Positions 31,203-38,328 of a stretch of 64,000 nt of DNA are shown in pieces. The notes beneath the pieces were generated by a model, which was given only the letters and a program-made list of their open reading frames with translations, did no database searches and was not told the DNA's origin. Positions within the stretch are counted from its first letter, which is position 1. Every line of letters begins with the position of its first letter. The position numbers and the translations under genes were made by a program. Origin of the DNA: Pseudomonas putida (GTDB taxonomy: Bacteria > Pseudomonadota > Gammaproteobacteria > Pseudomonadales > Pseudomonadaceae); the NCBI GenBank assembly GCA_041071465.1, contig CP163498.1, positions 4,048,001 to 4,112,000 of the forward strand, read 5' to 3'.

Positions 31203-32564
31203 CTAAGCACGGTCAGCGCGGGGAGTGAACGAAAGCCGCTGGCCACGTACCGAACTGTCTACCGCTGTCCCGTCCCACACACGCTCGCCATTTACAAAGG
31301 TGGCGACGATGCTCGACGAAAATGCGGTGTCATCGAAAGGCGTCCAGCCGCACTTGGAAAGCACCTCATCGTTGGTCACGTCGTGCGGACGATGAGGATC
31401 AACAAGAACCAGGTCAGCGGCGTAGCCTTCACGGAGGTAGCCGCGGTTGCTTACGCGGAACAGTTCAGCCGGCGCATGGCTCACGACTTCAACCAGTCTT
31501 TCGAGCGTCAGCTCTCCTTGGAACACACGCTCCAGGGCGGTTTGGAGTGCATATTGGACAAGCGGAATACCTGATGGCGCTTGGCTGTAGTTGCCTTGCT
31601 TCTCTTCAAGCAGGTGCGGCGCGTGGTCAGTCGCCAATACGTCGAGGCGGCCTTCAGCTAGCGCCCTCACGATGGCATCCCGGTCACGGGCAGTCTTGAT
31701 GGCCGGGTTGCACTTGATCAAGAAACCGAGACGGTCATAGTCGTGCTCGGTGAAGTGCAGGAAATGCACACAGGTCTCAGCGGTAATGCGCTTGCTTGCG
31801 ATTGGCCCTGGTTCAAACAGCTCAAGCTCTTCTGCGGTGGAGATGTGCAGCACGTGGAGCCGAGTACCGTGCTTGCGCGCCAACTCAATGGCCAGCCGAG
31901 TAGATTTGATGCATGCCTCGCGTGAACGAATCAGCGGGTGCTCTCGGGCTGGAATGTCGTCGCCGAAGCGTGCTTTGGCTTTTTCCAGTTCCGCGTTGAT
32001 CATCGGGGTATCTTCACAGTGCGTGATGATCGGCACCGGGGACACACGGAAGATCTCGTTCAACACGTCTGGGTTGTCGACCAGCATGTTACCGGTCGAG
32101 GCGCCCATGAATACCTTCAGGCCGGGTGTGCTGGCCGGGTCGATGTCACGAATTGCGTCCAGGTTGTCGTTGCTTGCCCCCATGTAGAAGGCGTAGTTGA
32201 CAACACTCGAGCCAGCCGCAATATCGTACTTCGCTTCCAAGGTTGCACGATCCAGCGCGGCTGGCTTGGTGTTCGGCATTTCCATGAAGCTGGTGATACC
32301 ACCCGCTGCACAGGCGCGAGACTCACTGGCGATGTTAGCCTTGTGGGTCAAGCCAGGCTCCCGGAAGTGCACTTGATCATCAATCATTCCCGGTAACAAC
32401 CACAGCCCAGTAGCGTCGATCAGTTCCTCTCCGGGCAGCTGTTCTAGGGCTTCGCCGATAGTATCGATGCGACCATTTCGCACTCGAAGATCACCGACCC
32501 AACGAAGTCCTTCATTGACCAGGGTTGCATTACGGATCAGCCAAGCGTTATCTCGAACGGTCAT
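31203..32564 (-). CDS. pyrC: Dihydroorotase (amidohydrolase, Bacteroidetes-like subfamily)
   Basis: A 453-residue class I-type dihydroorotase. The N-terminal metal motif reads DDQVHFREPG (residues 62-71): the first His of the usual HxH is Gln, as in Bacteroidetes-type dihydroorotases as I remember them. The bridging-lysine segment GLKVFMGASTGNMLVD, metal His in IITHCED, LHVLHISTAEE and the catalytic ATDHAPHLLEEK are present. It interconverts dihydroorotate and N-carbamoyl-aspartate. Its ATG overlaps the stop of the amidase gene (ATGA), next to a two-subunit dihydroorotate dehydrogenase, so it likely opens the ring in a degradative direction rather than serving biosynthesis. A hydantoinase or dihydropyrimidinase role is a weaker alternative. 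Confidence 0.85.
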   Translation of the reverse strand: MTVRDNAWLIRNATLVNEGLRWVGDLRVRNGRIDTIGEALEQLPGEELIDATGLWLLPGMIDDQVHFREPGLTHKANIASESRACAAGGITSFMEMPNTKPAALDRATLEAKYDIAAGSSVVNYAFYMGASNDNLDAIRDIDPASTPGLKVFMGASTGNMLVDNPDVLNEIFRVSPVPIITHCEDTPMINAELEKAKARFGDDIPAREHPLIRSREACIKSTRLAIELARKHGTRLHVLHISTAEELELFEPGPIASKRITAETCVHFLHFTEHDYDRLGFLIKCNPAIKTARDRDAIVRALAEGRLDVLATDHAPHLLEEKQGNYSQAPSGIPLVQYALQTALERVFQGELTLERLVEVVSHAPAELFRVSNRGYLREGYAADLVLVDPHRPHDVTNDEVLSKCGWTPFDDTAFSSSIVATFVNGERVWDGTAVDSSVRGQRLSFTPRADRA

Positions 32565-33817
32565 GGTTTCAGCTCCAATGTTGAGTGATACAGCACCTCT
32601 GTCGCTGCCAGGAAGTCGTCCAACCCCATCGCCTCGTGAGGGTTGTGGGACCCATGCTGGTTTCGGATGAAGATCATTGCGCTAGGGATGCCGACGTTTG
32701 CGAAAACCGCTGCGTCGTGGCCAGCACCACTAGGCGTGAGAACGCCTTTCCAACCCTTATCACGGGCTTGTCGAACGAAAACGTCCGTCCAGGGACCATG
32801 CATGGCGGCGGGGGCGGTATCGATCCGCTTGTCGAACTCGAATCGAACCTGGCGAGACGTCTCGATTGATTTGGCCTCGGCCAGCGCAGCCGAGTAAAAC
32901 GCCTTGAGCGTGTCATGATGCAGGCTGCGCATTTCGAGGCTGAAGCTGACTTCGCCTGGGATACGCGAGACAGCGTGGTGGGCAGCATTTGTACCCAAGG
33001 TACCAACGGTAACCACCAGGTCGCGCTCCGCCGCGACGTATTCACTCCACAGCTCGTCAATTCGAGCAACGAGCTCACTCACGGCAAATACGGCGTCGTG
33101 GCGGTCTTCGCGCGCGACGGCCCCCGAGTGGCCGTCTTCACCTAGGCAACGGACTTGGTTATGACGGAAATTTCCGCGAATGCCGGGAACGATGCCCAGA
33201 GCTTGCCCCATACGTTCCAACGACTCGGCTTGCTCAATGTGGATTTCAAGGTAGCCGGCAAATTGCGAGCGATCGATAAGCCACTCTTGGCGACGAATTG
33301 CCTCAAGGTCTGCGCCCACCGCCTCCATGGCTTCAGCAAGCGTGCGCTTGCTAAAGCGGTTGGTAAGGCAAAGGTCCTGATCAGTCAGCCCACCAAACAG
33401 CGCTCGTGATCCGATGTACGACTTGCCGTACCAGGCGCTTTCCTCGCCTCGCAAGCCGATTACACGAATGGGTCGCGCCGTCTCTACTTTTTCCTGGTCC
33501 ATTCGGCACAGGCAAAGCAGACCCGCCACAACGCCGGCCAGCCCATCGTAATTACCACCTTGCGGGACGGAATCAAGGTGCGAGCCATACCACAAAGCAG
33601 GCTCACCATTGTCGCTCTTGCGTTTGAAGATCACGTTGCCAGCGCGGTCAGGCACCACATCAAGACCATGCGTCAAAGCAAAATCGCTCAGGTAAGCGAT
33701 GGTGTCGTTTTCGCCCGGGCCGTAGCTTTCACGAGTGATGCCTTCGTGGGGATCACGAGACAGTGATGCGACATCGTTGAACAGCTTTTCGGCCTGCTCA
33801 CGCCATTGGGCAGTCAT
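32561..33817 (-). CDS. N-carbamoyl-L-amino acid amidohydrolase family (probable N-carbamoyl-aspartate amidase)
   Basis: A 418-residue M20-family zinc amidase of the hydantoinase/carbamoylase group. Metal ligands: His80 and Asp91 in YGSHLDSVPQGGNYDG, Glu125/126 in LRGEESAWYG, His in EIHIEQAESLE, and a C-terminal His in HGSHNPHEAM. LTPSGAGHDAAVFANVGIPSAMIF and CLGEDGHSGAVAREDRHDA are family-typical. These enzymes hydrolyse N-carbamoyl amino acids to the amino acid, CO2 and NH3. Placed between dihydroorotate dehydrogenase and dihydroorotase (ATGA overlaps on both sides), the natural substrate is N-carbamoyl-L-aspartate (ureidosuccinate), giving aspartate. That specificity is inferred from context. 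Confidence 0.85.
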   Translation of the reverse strand: MTAQWREQAEKLFNDVASLSRDPHEGITRESYGPGENDTIAYLSDFALTHGLDVVPDRAGNVIFKRKSDNGEPALWYGSHLDSVPQGGNYDGLAGVVAGLLCLCRMDQEKVETARPIRVIGLRGEESAWYGKSYIGSRALFGGLTDQDLCLTNRFSKRTLAEAMEAVGADLEAIRRQEWLIDRSQFAGYLEIHIEQAESLERMGQALGIVPGIRGNFRHNQVRCLGEDGHSGAVAREDRHDAVFAVSELVARIDELWSEYVAAERDLVVTVGTLGTNAAHHAVSRIPGEVSFSLEMRSLHHDTLKAFYSAALAEAKSIETSRQVRFEFDKRIDTAPAAMHGPWTDVFVRQARDKGWKGVLTPSGAGHDAAVFANVGIPSAMIFIRNQHGSHNPHEAMGLDDFLAATEVLYHSTLELKP

Positions 33818-34749
33818 GGCAGGGCTCCGAAGGGTTCTGCAGGCGAGTCATCCAGAGCCCCGATCAGCGAACTAATAGAAGAAACACCTTTACGCTCACA
33901 GAAGGCCGCCAACTCACCCACCATCGTGTTCATGGTCTTGGGGTGAAGGAAGGTGGCCGTACCCACCTGAACAGCCGATGCACCGGCATAGATGAACTCC
34001 AGGGCATCATCGGCCGTGGAAATACCACCGCAACCAATGATTGGGATTTCCAGAGCCTGGGCGCACTGATAGGTCAGACGCACCATCAGCGGTCGAATAG
34101 CGGCACCTGAGATACCACCCATGAAATTCCCGAGCCTTGCACGACCACGCTCGATGTCGATGGAGAGCCCGAGCAGCGTGTTACCGACCACTACGGCATC
34201 AGCACCGGAGTCTTGCGCAGCCAGGGCAACCGGTACGACTTCACCAGCATTAGGGGTCAGTTTGACCCACAGGGGGAGGGAGGTGGCCTGCCGCATCAGT
34301 GCGACAACATTACGTGTACTTTCGGCCTGCATGCCAAACGACTGGCCGTGGGCTTCCAGGTTGGGGCAGGAAATGTTGGCTTCGATACCCGCCACACCCG
34401 GCACGTCACTCAGCCGGGCAGCCAGCTCGGCGAAGCCTTGAGCCGTTGGCGCCGAGATGCTCACGATCAGCGGTGAATCGAAATTCCGGTAGAAGGGAAC
34501 GACCTTGTCGATGAACAGATCTGCACCCTTACTTGGGATACCGATCGCGTTCATCATCCCGTCCGCCAGCTCACAAACGCGTGGCATCGGGTTTCCGGTT
34601 CGCTTATCCGAAGTGATGGTCTTGGTGACCAAGGCGCCAAGCTGGTTGAAATCCAGCAGGTGGATCAGCTCCTCTGCGAAGGTACCCGAGGCTGGCATTA
34701 CCGGGTTTTTCAGGCGCAGTCCGCCCACTTGTACGCTGAGATCGATCAT
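33814..34749 (-). CDS. pyrD: Dihydroorotate dehydrogenase, class 1B catalytic subunit (PyrDB-like)
   Basis: A 311-residue FMN TIM barrel. NPVMPASGTF, VTKTITSDKRTGNP, EANISCPNLEAHGQSFG (class 1 catalytic Cys), LWVKLTPNAGEV, VVGNTLLGLSIDI and GCGGISTADDALEFIYAGASAVQVGTA fit the class 1B, NAD-linked type. It needs the PyrK subunit encoded just upstream; the ATG shares bases with the pyrK stop (TGATG). Pseudomonads normally make orotate with the unrelated membrane quinone-type class 2 PyrD, so a separate NAD-linked enzyme here suggests orotate reduction with NADH, the first step of degradation. A dihydropyrimidine dehydrogenase (PreA) role is less likely because no PreT and no ferredoxin domain is present. 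Confidence 0.87.
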   Translation of the reverse strand: MIDLSVQVGGLRLKNPVMPASGTFAEELIHLLDFNQLGALVTKTITSDKRTGNPMPRVCELADGMMNAIGIPSKGADLFIDKVVPFYRNFDSPLIVSISAPTAQGFAELAARLSDVPGVAGIEANISCPNLEAHGQSFGMQAESTRNVVALMRQATSLPLWVKLTPNAGEVVPVALAAQDSGADAVVVGNTLLGLSIDIERGRARLGNFMGGISGAAIRPLMVRLTYQCAQALEIPIIGCGGISTADDALEFIYAGASAVQVGTATFLHPKTMNTMVGELAAFCERKGVSSISSLIGALDDSPAEPFGALP

Positions 34750-35579
34750 CACACCACCTCCGCCAGGTCAAATACAGGGCCTTCAAGGCATACCCGCTTA
34801 CCCACCCTGAGCCCGTCGACTTCGAATACTTCGACGCAGCACTGGCACATCCCTAGGCCACACACCATTTGCTGCTCAAGTGCCACTTGGCCTACCAGGC
34901 CAAGCTCTGCGCTGAGCTTTTTCAGCAGACGGGTCAGCCGCTTCGAGCCGCAGGTAAAGAGCGCGCTGGTCTTTTCACGAGCGATGATTTGTCTGAGCAG
35001 GTGCTCCAGTTGGTCTGGTGCACTGCTGCCGTCTTCGTCCAGGACTACCTGTACGTCGGCGCCGAGCGAGGCGAATCGCTCACGCGAAAGCAGGCTTTTT
35101 TCGCTGCGGGCACTCAGCACGGCGGTCAGTCGGATACCCAGCTGATGCGCAGCTTCCGCCAGTGGTGCGAGCGTTGCCAAGCCGACACCGCGAGCCACGA
35201 TGATCATGTGATCCCAGGAAGAGTCCAGGTCAAATCCCTTACCCAGTGGGCCCAGAATCTCCAACGTTTGCGCTTCGCGGAGTGTTTCCAGGCCGTAGGT
35301 GCCTTTGCCGGTCACCTTGTACAAGAATTCGACCTGACCCTTGCTGGGGTCTGCCTTGTAGGTGCTCATTGGCCGGCGGAAGTACGGTTTGTTGTCGCCT
35401 TCGTTTGGGCACAGCAGGTTGAAGAACTGCCCCGGCAGCGACTGGCATGCAGCACCGTCGGCTTGAAGCACTAGGCGCTTGTACTCATCGTTGACCCATT
35501 CGTTGGAGATGACGACCGCCAACGTGTCGTTAGGGGGGGTGATGGCAGTGGCCTGGCAGCAACCGGAAATCACGTTCAT
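34749..35579 (-). CDS. pyrK: Dihydroorotate dehydrogenase electron-transfer subunit (PyrK-like, FAD and 2Fe-2S)
   Basis: A 276-residue ferredoxin-NADP reductase-type subunit. FAD-binding YFRRPMSTY, then KVTGKGTYGLETL, LGPLGKGFDL, a dinucleotide segment MIIVARGVGLATLAPLAEA, and a C-terminal iron-sulfur cluster site in QQMVCGLGMCQCCVEV with a last Cys in GKRVCLEGPVF. This is the PyrK architecture that passes electrons between NAD(H) and the PyrDB FMN. GAGG precedes the ATG at 35577-35579. The gene starts a tightly overlapping four-gene run (pyrK, pyrD, amidase, dihydroorotase), and two operator-like palindromes lie just upstream. Confidence 0.88.
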   Translation of the reverse strand: MNVISGCCQATAITPPNDTLAVVISNEWVNDEYKRLVLQADGAACQSLPGQFFNLLCPNEGDNKPYFRRPMSTYKADPSKGQVEFLYKVTGKGTYGLETLREAQTLEILGPLGKGFDLDSSWDHMIIVARGVGLATLAPLAEAAHQLGIRLTAVLSARSEKSLLSRERFASLGADVQVVLDEDGSSAPDQLEHLLRQIIAREKTSALFTCGSKRLTRLLKKLSAELGLVGQVALEQQMVCGLGMCQCCVEVFEVDGLRVGKRVCLEGPVFDLAEVV

Positions 35580-35597
35580 TGTGGGTGGCCTCGCATT

Positions 35598-35615
35598 TGT
35601 CTAATTTTTTATACA
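35598..35615. promoter_or_regulatory. Orotate-cluster operator, copy 1
   Basis: TGTCTAATTTTTTATACA, 18 bases, imperfectly palindromic, ends 18 bases upstream of the pyrK start codon. It matches the best copy near the XRE gene at 14 of 18 positions by eye. Position and repetition suggest a repressor site. Confidence 0.6.
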
Positions 35616-35633
35616 GCATGGTCAATAGAAATT

Positions 35634-35655
35634 GCCGCCTCAGTGTTGAGGCGGC
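35634..35655 (-). terminator. Hairpin between the MFS gene and pyrK
   Basis: A perfect 9-bp stem (GCCGCCTCA / TGAGGCGGC) with a 4-base loop, followed on the minus strand by AATTTCTATT. It may terminate MFS transcription or act as an attenuator before pyrK. Confidence 0.55.
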
Positions 35656-35712
35656 GGGTAACTCGGTGTTTCAGGGATTGCGTGAGTTGAATCTACCGCA
35701 GTCGATTTATTC

Positions 35713-35730
35713 TGTCTAATTTTTGATACG
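35713..35730. promoter_or_regulatory. Orotate-cluster operator, copy 2
   Basis: TGTCTAATTTTTGATACG, 18 bases, differs from the copy at 38238 at only a few central positions and the last base. It lies between the MFS stop codon and pyrK, about 115 bases from copy 1. Confidence 0.6.
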
Positions 35731-35766
35731 AATCAGGCGAGGCAGGCTGATAGCCGGCTTCGATGA

Positions 35767-37005
35767 TTAAGCCGGCTGAGCCTTTTTCAGCTGTTCACTC
35801 TGACAGGCAGGAAGCAGAAAGACCGTAGCGGCCATCGCCACGACGTAAAGCGACGAGAGCAACATGATCGCGGCAGTGAAGGAGTAATGAAGTGCTACCG
35901 CCCCCACAACTAATGGACCGAACCCGCCCGCAGCACGGCCAATGTTGAACAGCACGTTCTGGGCCGTGGCGCGTATCTGCGCCGGATAGAGATCAGAGAT
36001 CAACGCCCCATAACCGCCGATCATACCGTTCACAAAAATCCCCATGATCGCGCCGGCGAACAGCATGACGGTCGGGTTATCAAGGTTGGCATAAGCAATG
36101 ACCATGATCGCTGCGCCTGCTTGGTAGAGCAGGAACATCTTCTTGCGGCCAAAGCGATCCGCCAGTTGGCCGAACAGCCAAATCCCGAATGCCATGCCCA
36201 GCACAGTGACTGCAGTCCAAGTACCAGATGCCATGAGCGAAAAGCCGAATTTCTTGGACAAGTAGCTGGGCATCCAGATCATCAGGCCGTAGTACCCAAA
36301 GTTCTGCACAGAAGTCAGGACCATCACCCCAACACTGGCCTTGGTGGTCTGCCGGTCTTTGAAAAGGTCAGTGAATCGCCGAGCAAACGGAACAGGATCA
36401 GCTGCAGCCTTCACGAACTCAGCCGGCTCACTCATCGTGTGACGGACAATCAAAGAAACGAAAGCAGGCAGCAAGCCGACCAGGAACATGCCACGCCAGC
36501 CGATGTAAGGCAGAAGCAATGGTGTGAGAAGAGCCGCCGCAAGAACACCGGCTTGCCATCCCATGCCCACATAAGAGGAGGCTCGGTTGCGCCGGTGTGC
36601 CGGCCAGGTCTCGGCGATCAGCGCCATGCCGATACCGAACTCACCACCCAAACCGAAACCGGCGAGGGTCCTGTAGATCAACAGATCCCAATAGCCCTGA
36701 GCGATTGCGCAGAGACCAGTGAAGATGGAGAAGGTCAGGATGCACAGGGTCAGCATTCGAACCCGGCCATAGCGATCGCTCAATTGGCCAAATATCAGCC
36801 CGCCTGCCACAGCTCCCAATAACGTCCAAGTCACCAGCGAGCCGGCCTCCGATGATGTCAGCGCAAGGCCGATCGTAATCGCAGGCAGCATAAACCCGAG
36901 AATCAGTAAGTCGAAGCCGTCCATTGCATAACCCGTCACACTGGCTATCAAAGCCTTGCGCGGTGACGCATCCTTTTTTTGAACCATGTCGGACGAAGCC
37001 ATCAT
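35767..37005 (-). CDS. MFS transporter of the aromatic acid:H+ symporter type (probable orotate uptake)
   Basis: A 412-residue protein with 12 predicted membrane segments. VTGYAMDGFDLLILGFMLPAI contains the DGFD motif of the AAHS family; the loop GQLSDRYGRVRM and the repeated GQLADRFGRKKM are the two MFS loop motifs. GAGG precedes the ATG at 37003-37005. Orotate is a heteroaromatic carboxylate, so this family is a fitting importer for the adjoining catabolic genes; substrate specificity is inferred. A hairpin and two operator-like sites separate it from pyrK, and two more lie upstream. Confidence 0.87.
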   Translation of the reverse strand: MMASSDMVQKKDASPRKALIASVTGYAMDGFDLLILGFMLPAITIGLALTSSEAGSLVTWTLLGAVAGGLIFGQLSDRYGRVRMLTLCILTFSIFTGLCAIAQGYWDLLIYRTLAGFGLGGEFGIGMALIAETWPAHRRNRASSYVGMGWQAGVLAAALLTPLLLPYIGWRGMFLVGLLPAFVSLIVRHTMSEPAEFVKAAADPVPFARRFTDLFKDRQTTKASVGVMVLTSVQNFGYYGLMIWMPSYLSKKFGFSLMASGTWTAVTVLGMAFGIWLFGQLADRFGRKKMFLLYQAGAAIMVIAYANLDNPTVMLFAGAIMGIFVNGMIGGYGALISDLYPAQIRATAQNVLFNIGRAAGGFGPLVVGAVALHYSFTAAIMLLSSLYVVAMAATVFLLPACQSEQLKKAQPA

Positions 37006-37022
37006 GCTTTACCTCTTGTTTT

Positions 37023-37040
37023 TGTATAGTTTTTTAGACG
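37023..37040. promoter_or_regulatory. Orotate-cluster operator, copy 3
   Basis: TGTATAGTTTTTTAGACG, the same motif in reverse orientation, ends 18 bases upstream of the MFS start codon, the same distance as copy 1 from pyrK. Confidence 0.6.
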
Positions 37041-37120
37041 ACCTGACAGAGGGACTCGCCAGACCCGCCACCTGCTGGCACCTCAAGGGCTGACCACAGG
37101 TTACTGCTAGCGCCGGCTTT

Positions 37121-37138
37121 TGTCTAAATATTTAGATT
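37121..37138. promoter_or_regulatory. Orotate-cluster operator, copy 4 (variant)
   Basis: TGTCTAAATATTTAGATT has the full left half of the motif and a diverged right half, but contains a perfect palindrome TCTAAATATTTAGA. It lies between the porin stop codon and the MFS promoter region. Confidence 0.5.
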
Positions 37139-37166
37139 TCACGAAAAGCCCGAAACAGCGAATGCA

Positions 37167-38021
37167 CTAAAGGTGCCATTCGAGGTTGATGGAAAGTGCG
37201 TCGACATCAATCCCATCGCCCGTGCGGTTGCCGAATTTGTTCCGCCAATACTCGTATCCGGGCCCAACCCAGAACACGTTCTTCTTGGCCCCGACGAGCT
37301 GACCTGCGTCGACCATCAAGGAGGTACGCATCAGTTGCTCATCTGCGGTGGGGTTGTTGCGGTAGTCATCACCCTTTTCAGTGTTGTAGCTGTAGAAGCC
37401 CTGGAATTTCATCGGCACACTGCCAACCGTGAACGGGACACCCCATGTCAGGTTCAGTTGGTAGAAGGGGTCGAACAGCATCGATGAGTGGTTCCCGGGT
37501 AGGTCACAGCTGTCTAGGCCGCAGTGGTTCCATTCCCGTGCGTAATACAGGCTCAGGTCGAGAAAACCCGCCGGCAGCGCAAATTTGAGGGTTGGACCGA
37601 TCACCACCATTCGCTTGCGTGACTGGAATGCGTTGTTCTTTGTATTCCAGTCAAAACCCAGGGTCAGCGCGACATCCTTGACCGGGCCGAAGGCCAGGGG
37701 CTTATCGAAAATCCGGCCGTACTGCAGTTGATTGCGATAAGTCAGGTAGATTTCGGTGGCGCCACTGTCGCTCTCCTTTTTGGGGTCATTGTGATCTGAC
37801 TTGAACACATCAAGGTTCGCAAATTGCTGGCCCAGCGCGTAGGTGCTGACATGGGTGAGCTGGACGATGTGCTTAGCCACGTCTTTCTTTTTGCCTGGGT
37901 CCGAGAAATGACTGCTGTAGCGATATCCAATGAAGGTATCGCTGAACGCTGGGGGTTGAGCTGCCATGACAGCTGGGGTCAAAAAAAGGGCGAGTACGGG
38001 CGCGCCGATTCTGGTCTTCAT
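37167..38021 (-). CDS. Tsx-like nucleoside-specific outer-membrane channel
   Basis: A 284-residue outer-membrane beta-barrel. Signal peptide MKTRIGAPVLALFLTPAVMA (cleavage after VMA), then SDTFIGYRYSSHFSDPGKKKDVAKHIVQLTHVS, as in Tsx/OMPP-type channels, many alternating aromatic strands, and a terminal LEWHL. A Cys pair (HCGLDSC) may form a loop disulfide. Tsx proteins admit nucleosides and related molecules, so this would bring a pyrimidine across the outer membrane. GGAGC precedes the ATG. It is divergent from the XRE regulator gene. Confidence 0.8.
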   Translation of the reverse strand: MKTRIGAPVLALFLTPAVMAAQPPAFSDTFIGYRYSSHFSDPGKKKDVAKHIVQLTHVSTYALGQQFANLDVFKSDHNDPKKESDSGATEIYLTYRNQLQYGRIFDKPLAFGPVKDVALTLGFDWNTKNNAFQSRKRMVVIGPTLKFALPAGFLDLSLYYAREWNHCGLDSCDLPGNHSSMLFDPFYQLNLTWGVPFTVGSVPMKFQGFYSYNTEKGDDYRNNPTADEQLMRTSLMVDAGQLVGAKKNVFWVGPGYEYWRNKFGNRTGDGIDVDALSINLEWHL

Positions 38022-38210
38022 TACCGAAGCTCCAATCAGAGTGTTGTTATTACGCGTTGGGCAGGAAAAAACTGCCTAGCTGTCAGGTCCTAGGACCAAA
38101 GCCAAGCAAGCAGGCAAGGAAGTGCTACAAAACGGTGCGGAGTGTGTGCTGAGATACCTAGCCGCGGGTCGGCGCGAGGGGAGTTGAGTAGACATGAGCC
38201 GGCCTTTTTT

Positions 38211-38225
38211 TGTATTTTTTAGACG
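38211..38225. promoter_or_regulatory. Orotate-cluster operator, shortened copy 5
   Basis: TGTATTTTTTAGACG equals copy 3 with three central bases missing. It may be a weak or non-functional site. Confidence 0.35.
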
Positions 38226-38237
38226 AACAACTTCACC

Positions 38238-38255
38238 TGTCTAAATATTGATACA
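38238..38255. promoter_or_regulatory. Orotate-cluster operator, best copy 6
   Basis: TGTCTAAATATTGATACA: half-sites TGTCTAAAT and TGTATCAAT (reverse complement) agree at 7 of 9 positions. It lies 72 bases upstream of the regulator's TTG start. Confidence 0.6.
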
Positions 38256-38309
38256 CTTGCAGCATGACTTCGTCAAGCCGATCTGGTCGGACACGCGCAC
38301 TCATCCAAT

Positions 38310-38328
38310 AATGATAAGGATTCTCATT
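38310..38328. promoter_or_regulatory. Fur-box-like palindrome over the XRE start
   Basis: AATGATAAGGATTCTCATT has arms AATGATAA and AATGAGAA (reverse complement) agreeing at 7 of 8 positions, close to the Fur consensus. It covers the Shine-Dalgarno AAGGA and the first two bases of the start codon, so chance overlap with translation signals is possible. Confidence 0.35.

Larger units (their letters stand above)
38022..38326. other. Divergent control region between porin and XRE regulator
   Basis: An AT-richer 305-base region without a gene. It holds one full operator copy (38238-38255), one shortened copy (38211-38225) and a Fur-box-like palindrome (38310-38328) that overlaps the regulator's ribosome binding site. 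Promoters for both divergent genes must lie here. Confidence 0.6.

Noticed and set aside
33814..35579. Dihydropyrimidine dehydrogenase PreT/PreA for uracil catabolism
   Set aside because: The large subunit lacks the C-terminal ferredoxin domain of PreA and the small subunit is a PyrK-type FAD/2Fe-2S protein, so a dihydroorotate dehydrogenase fits better.
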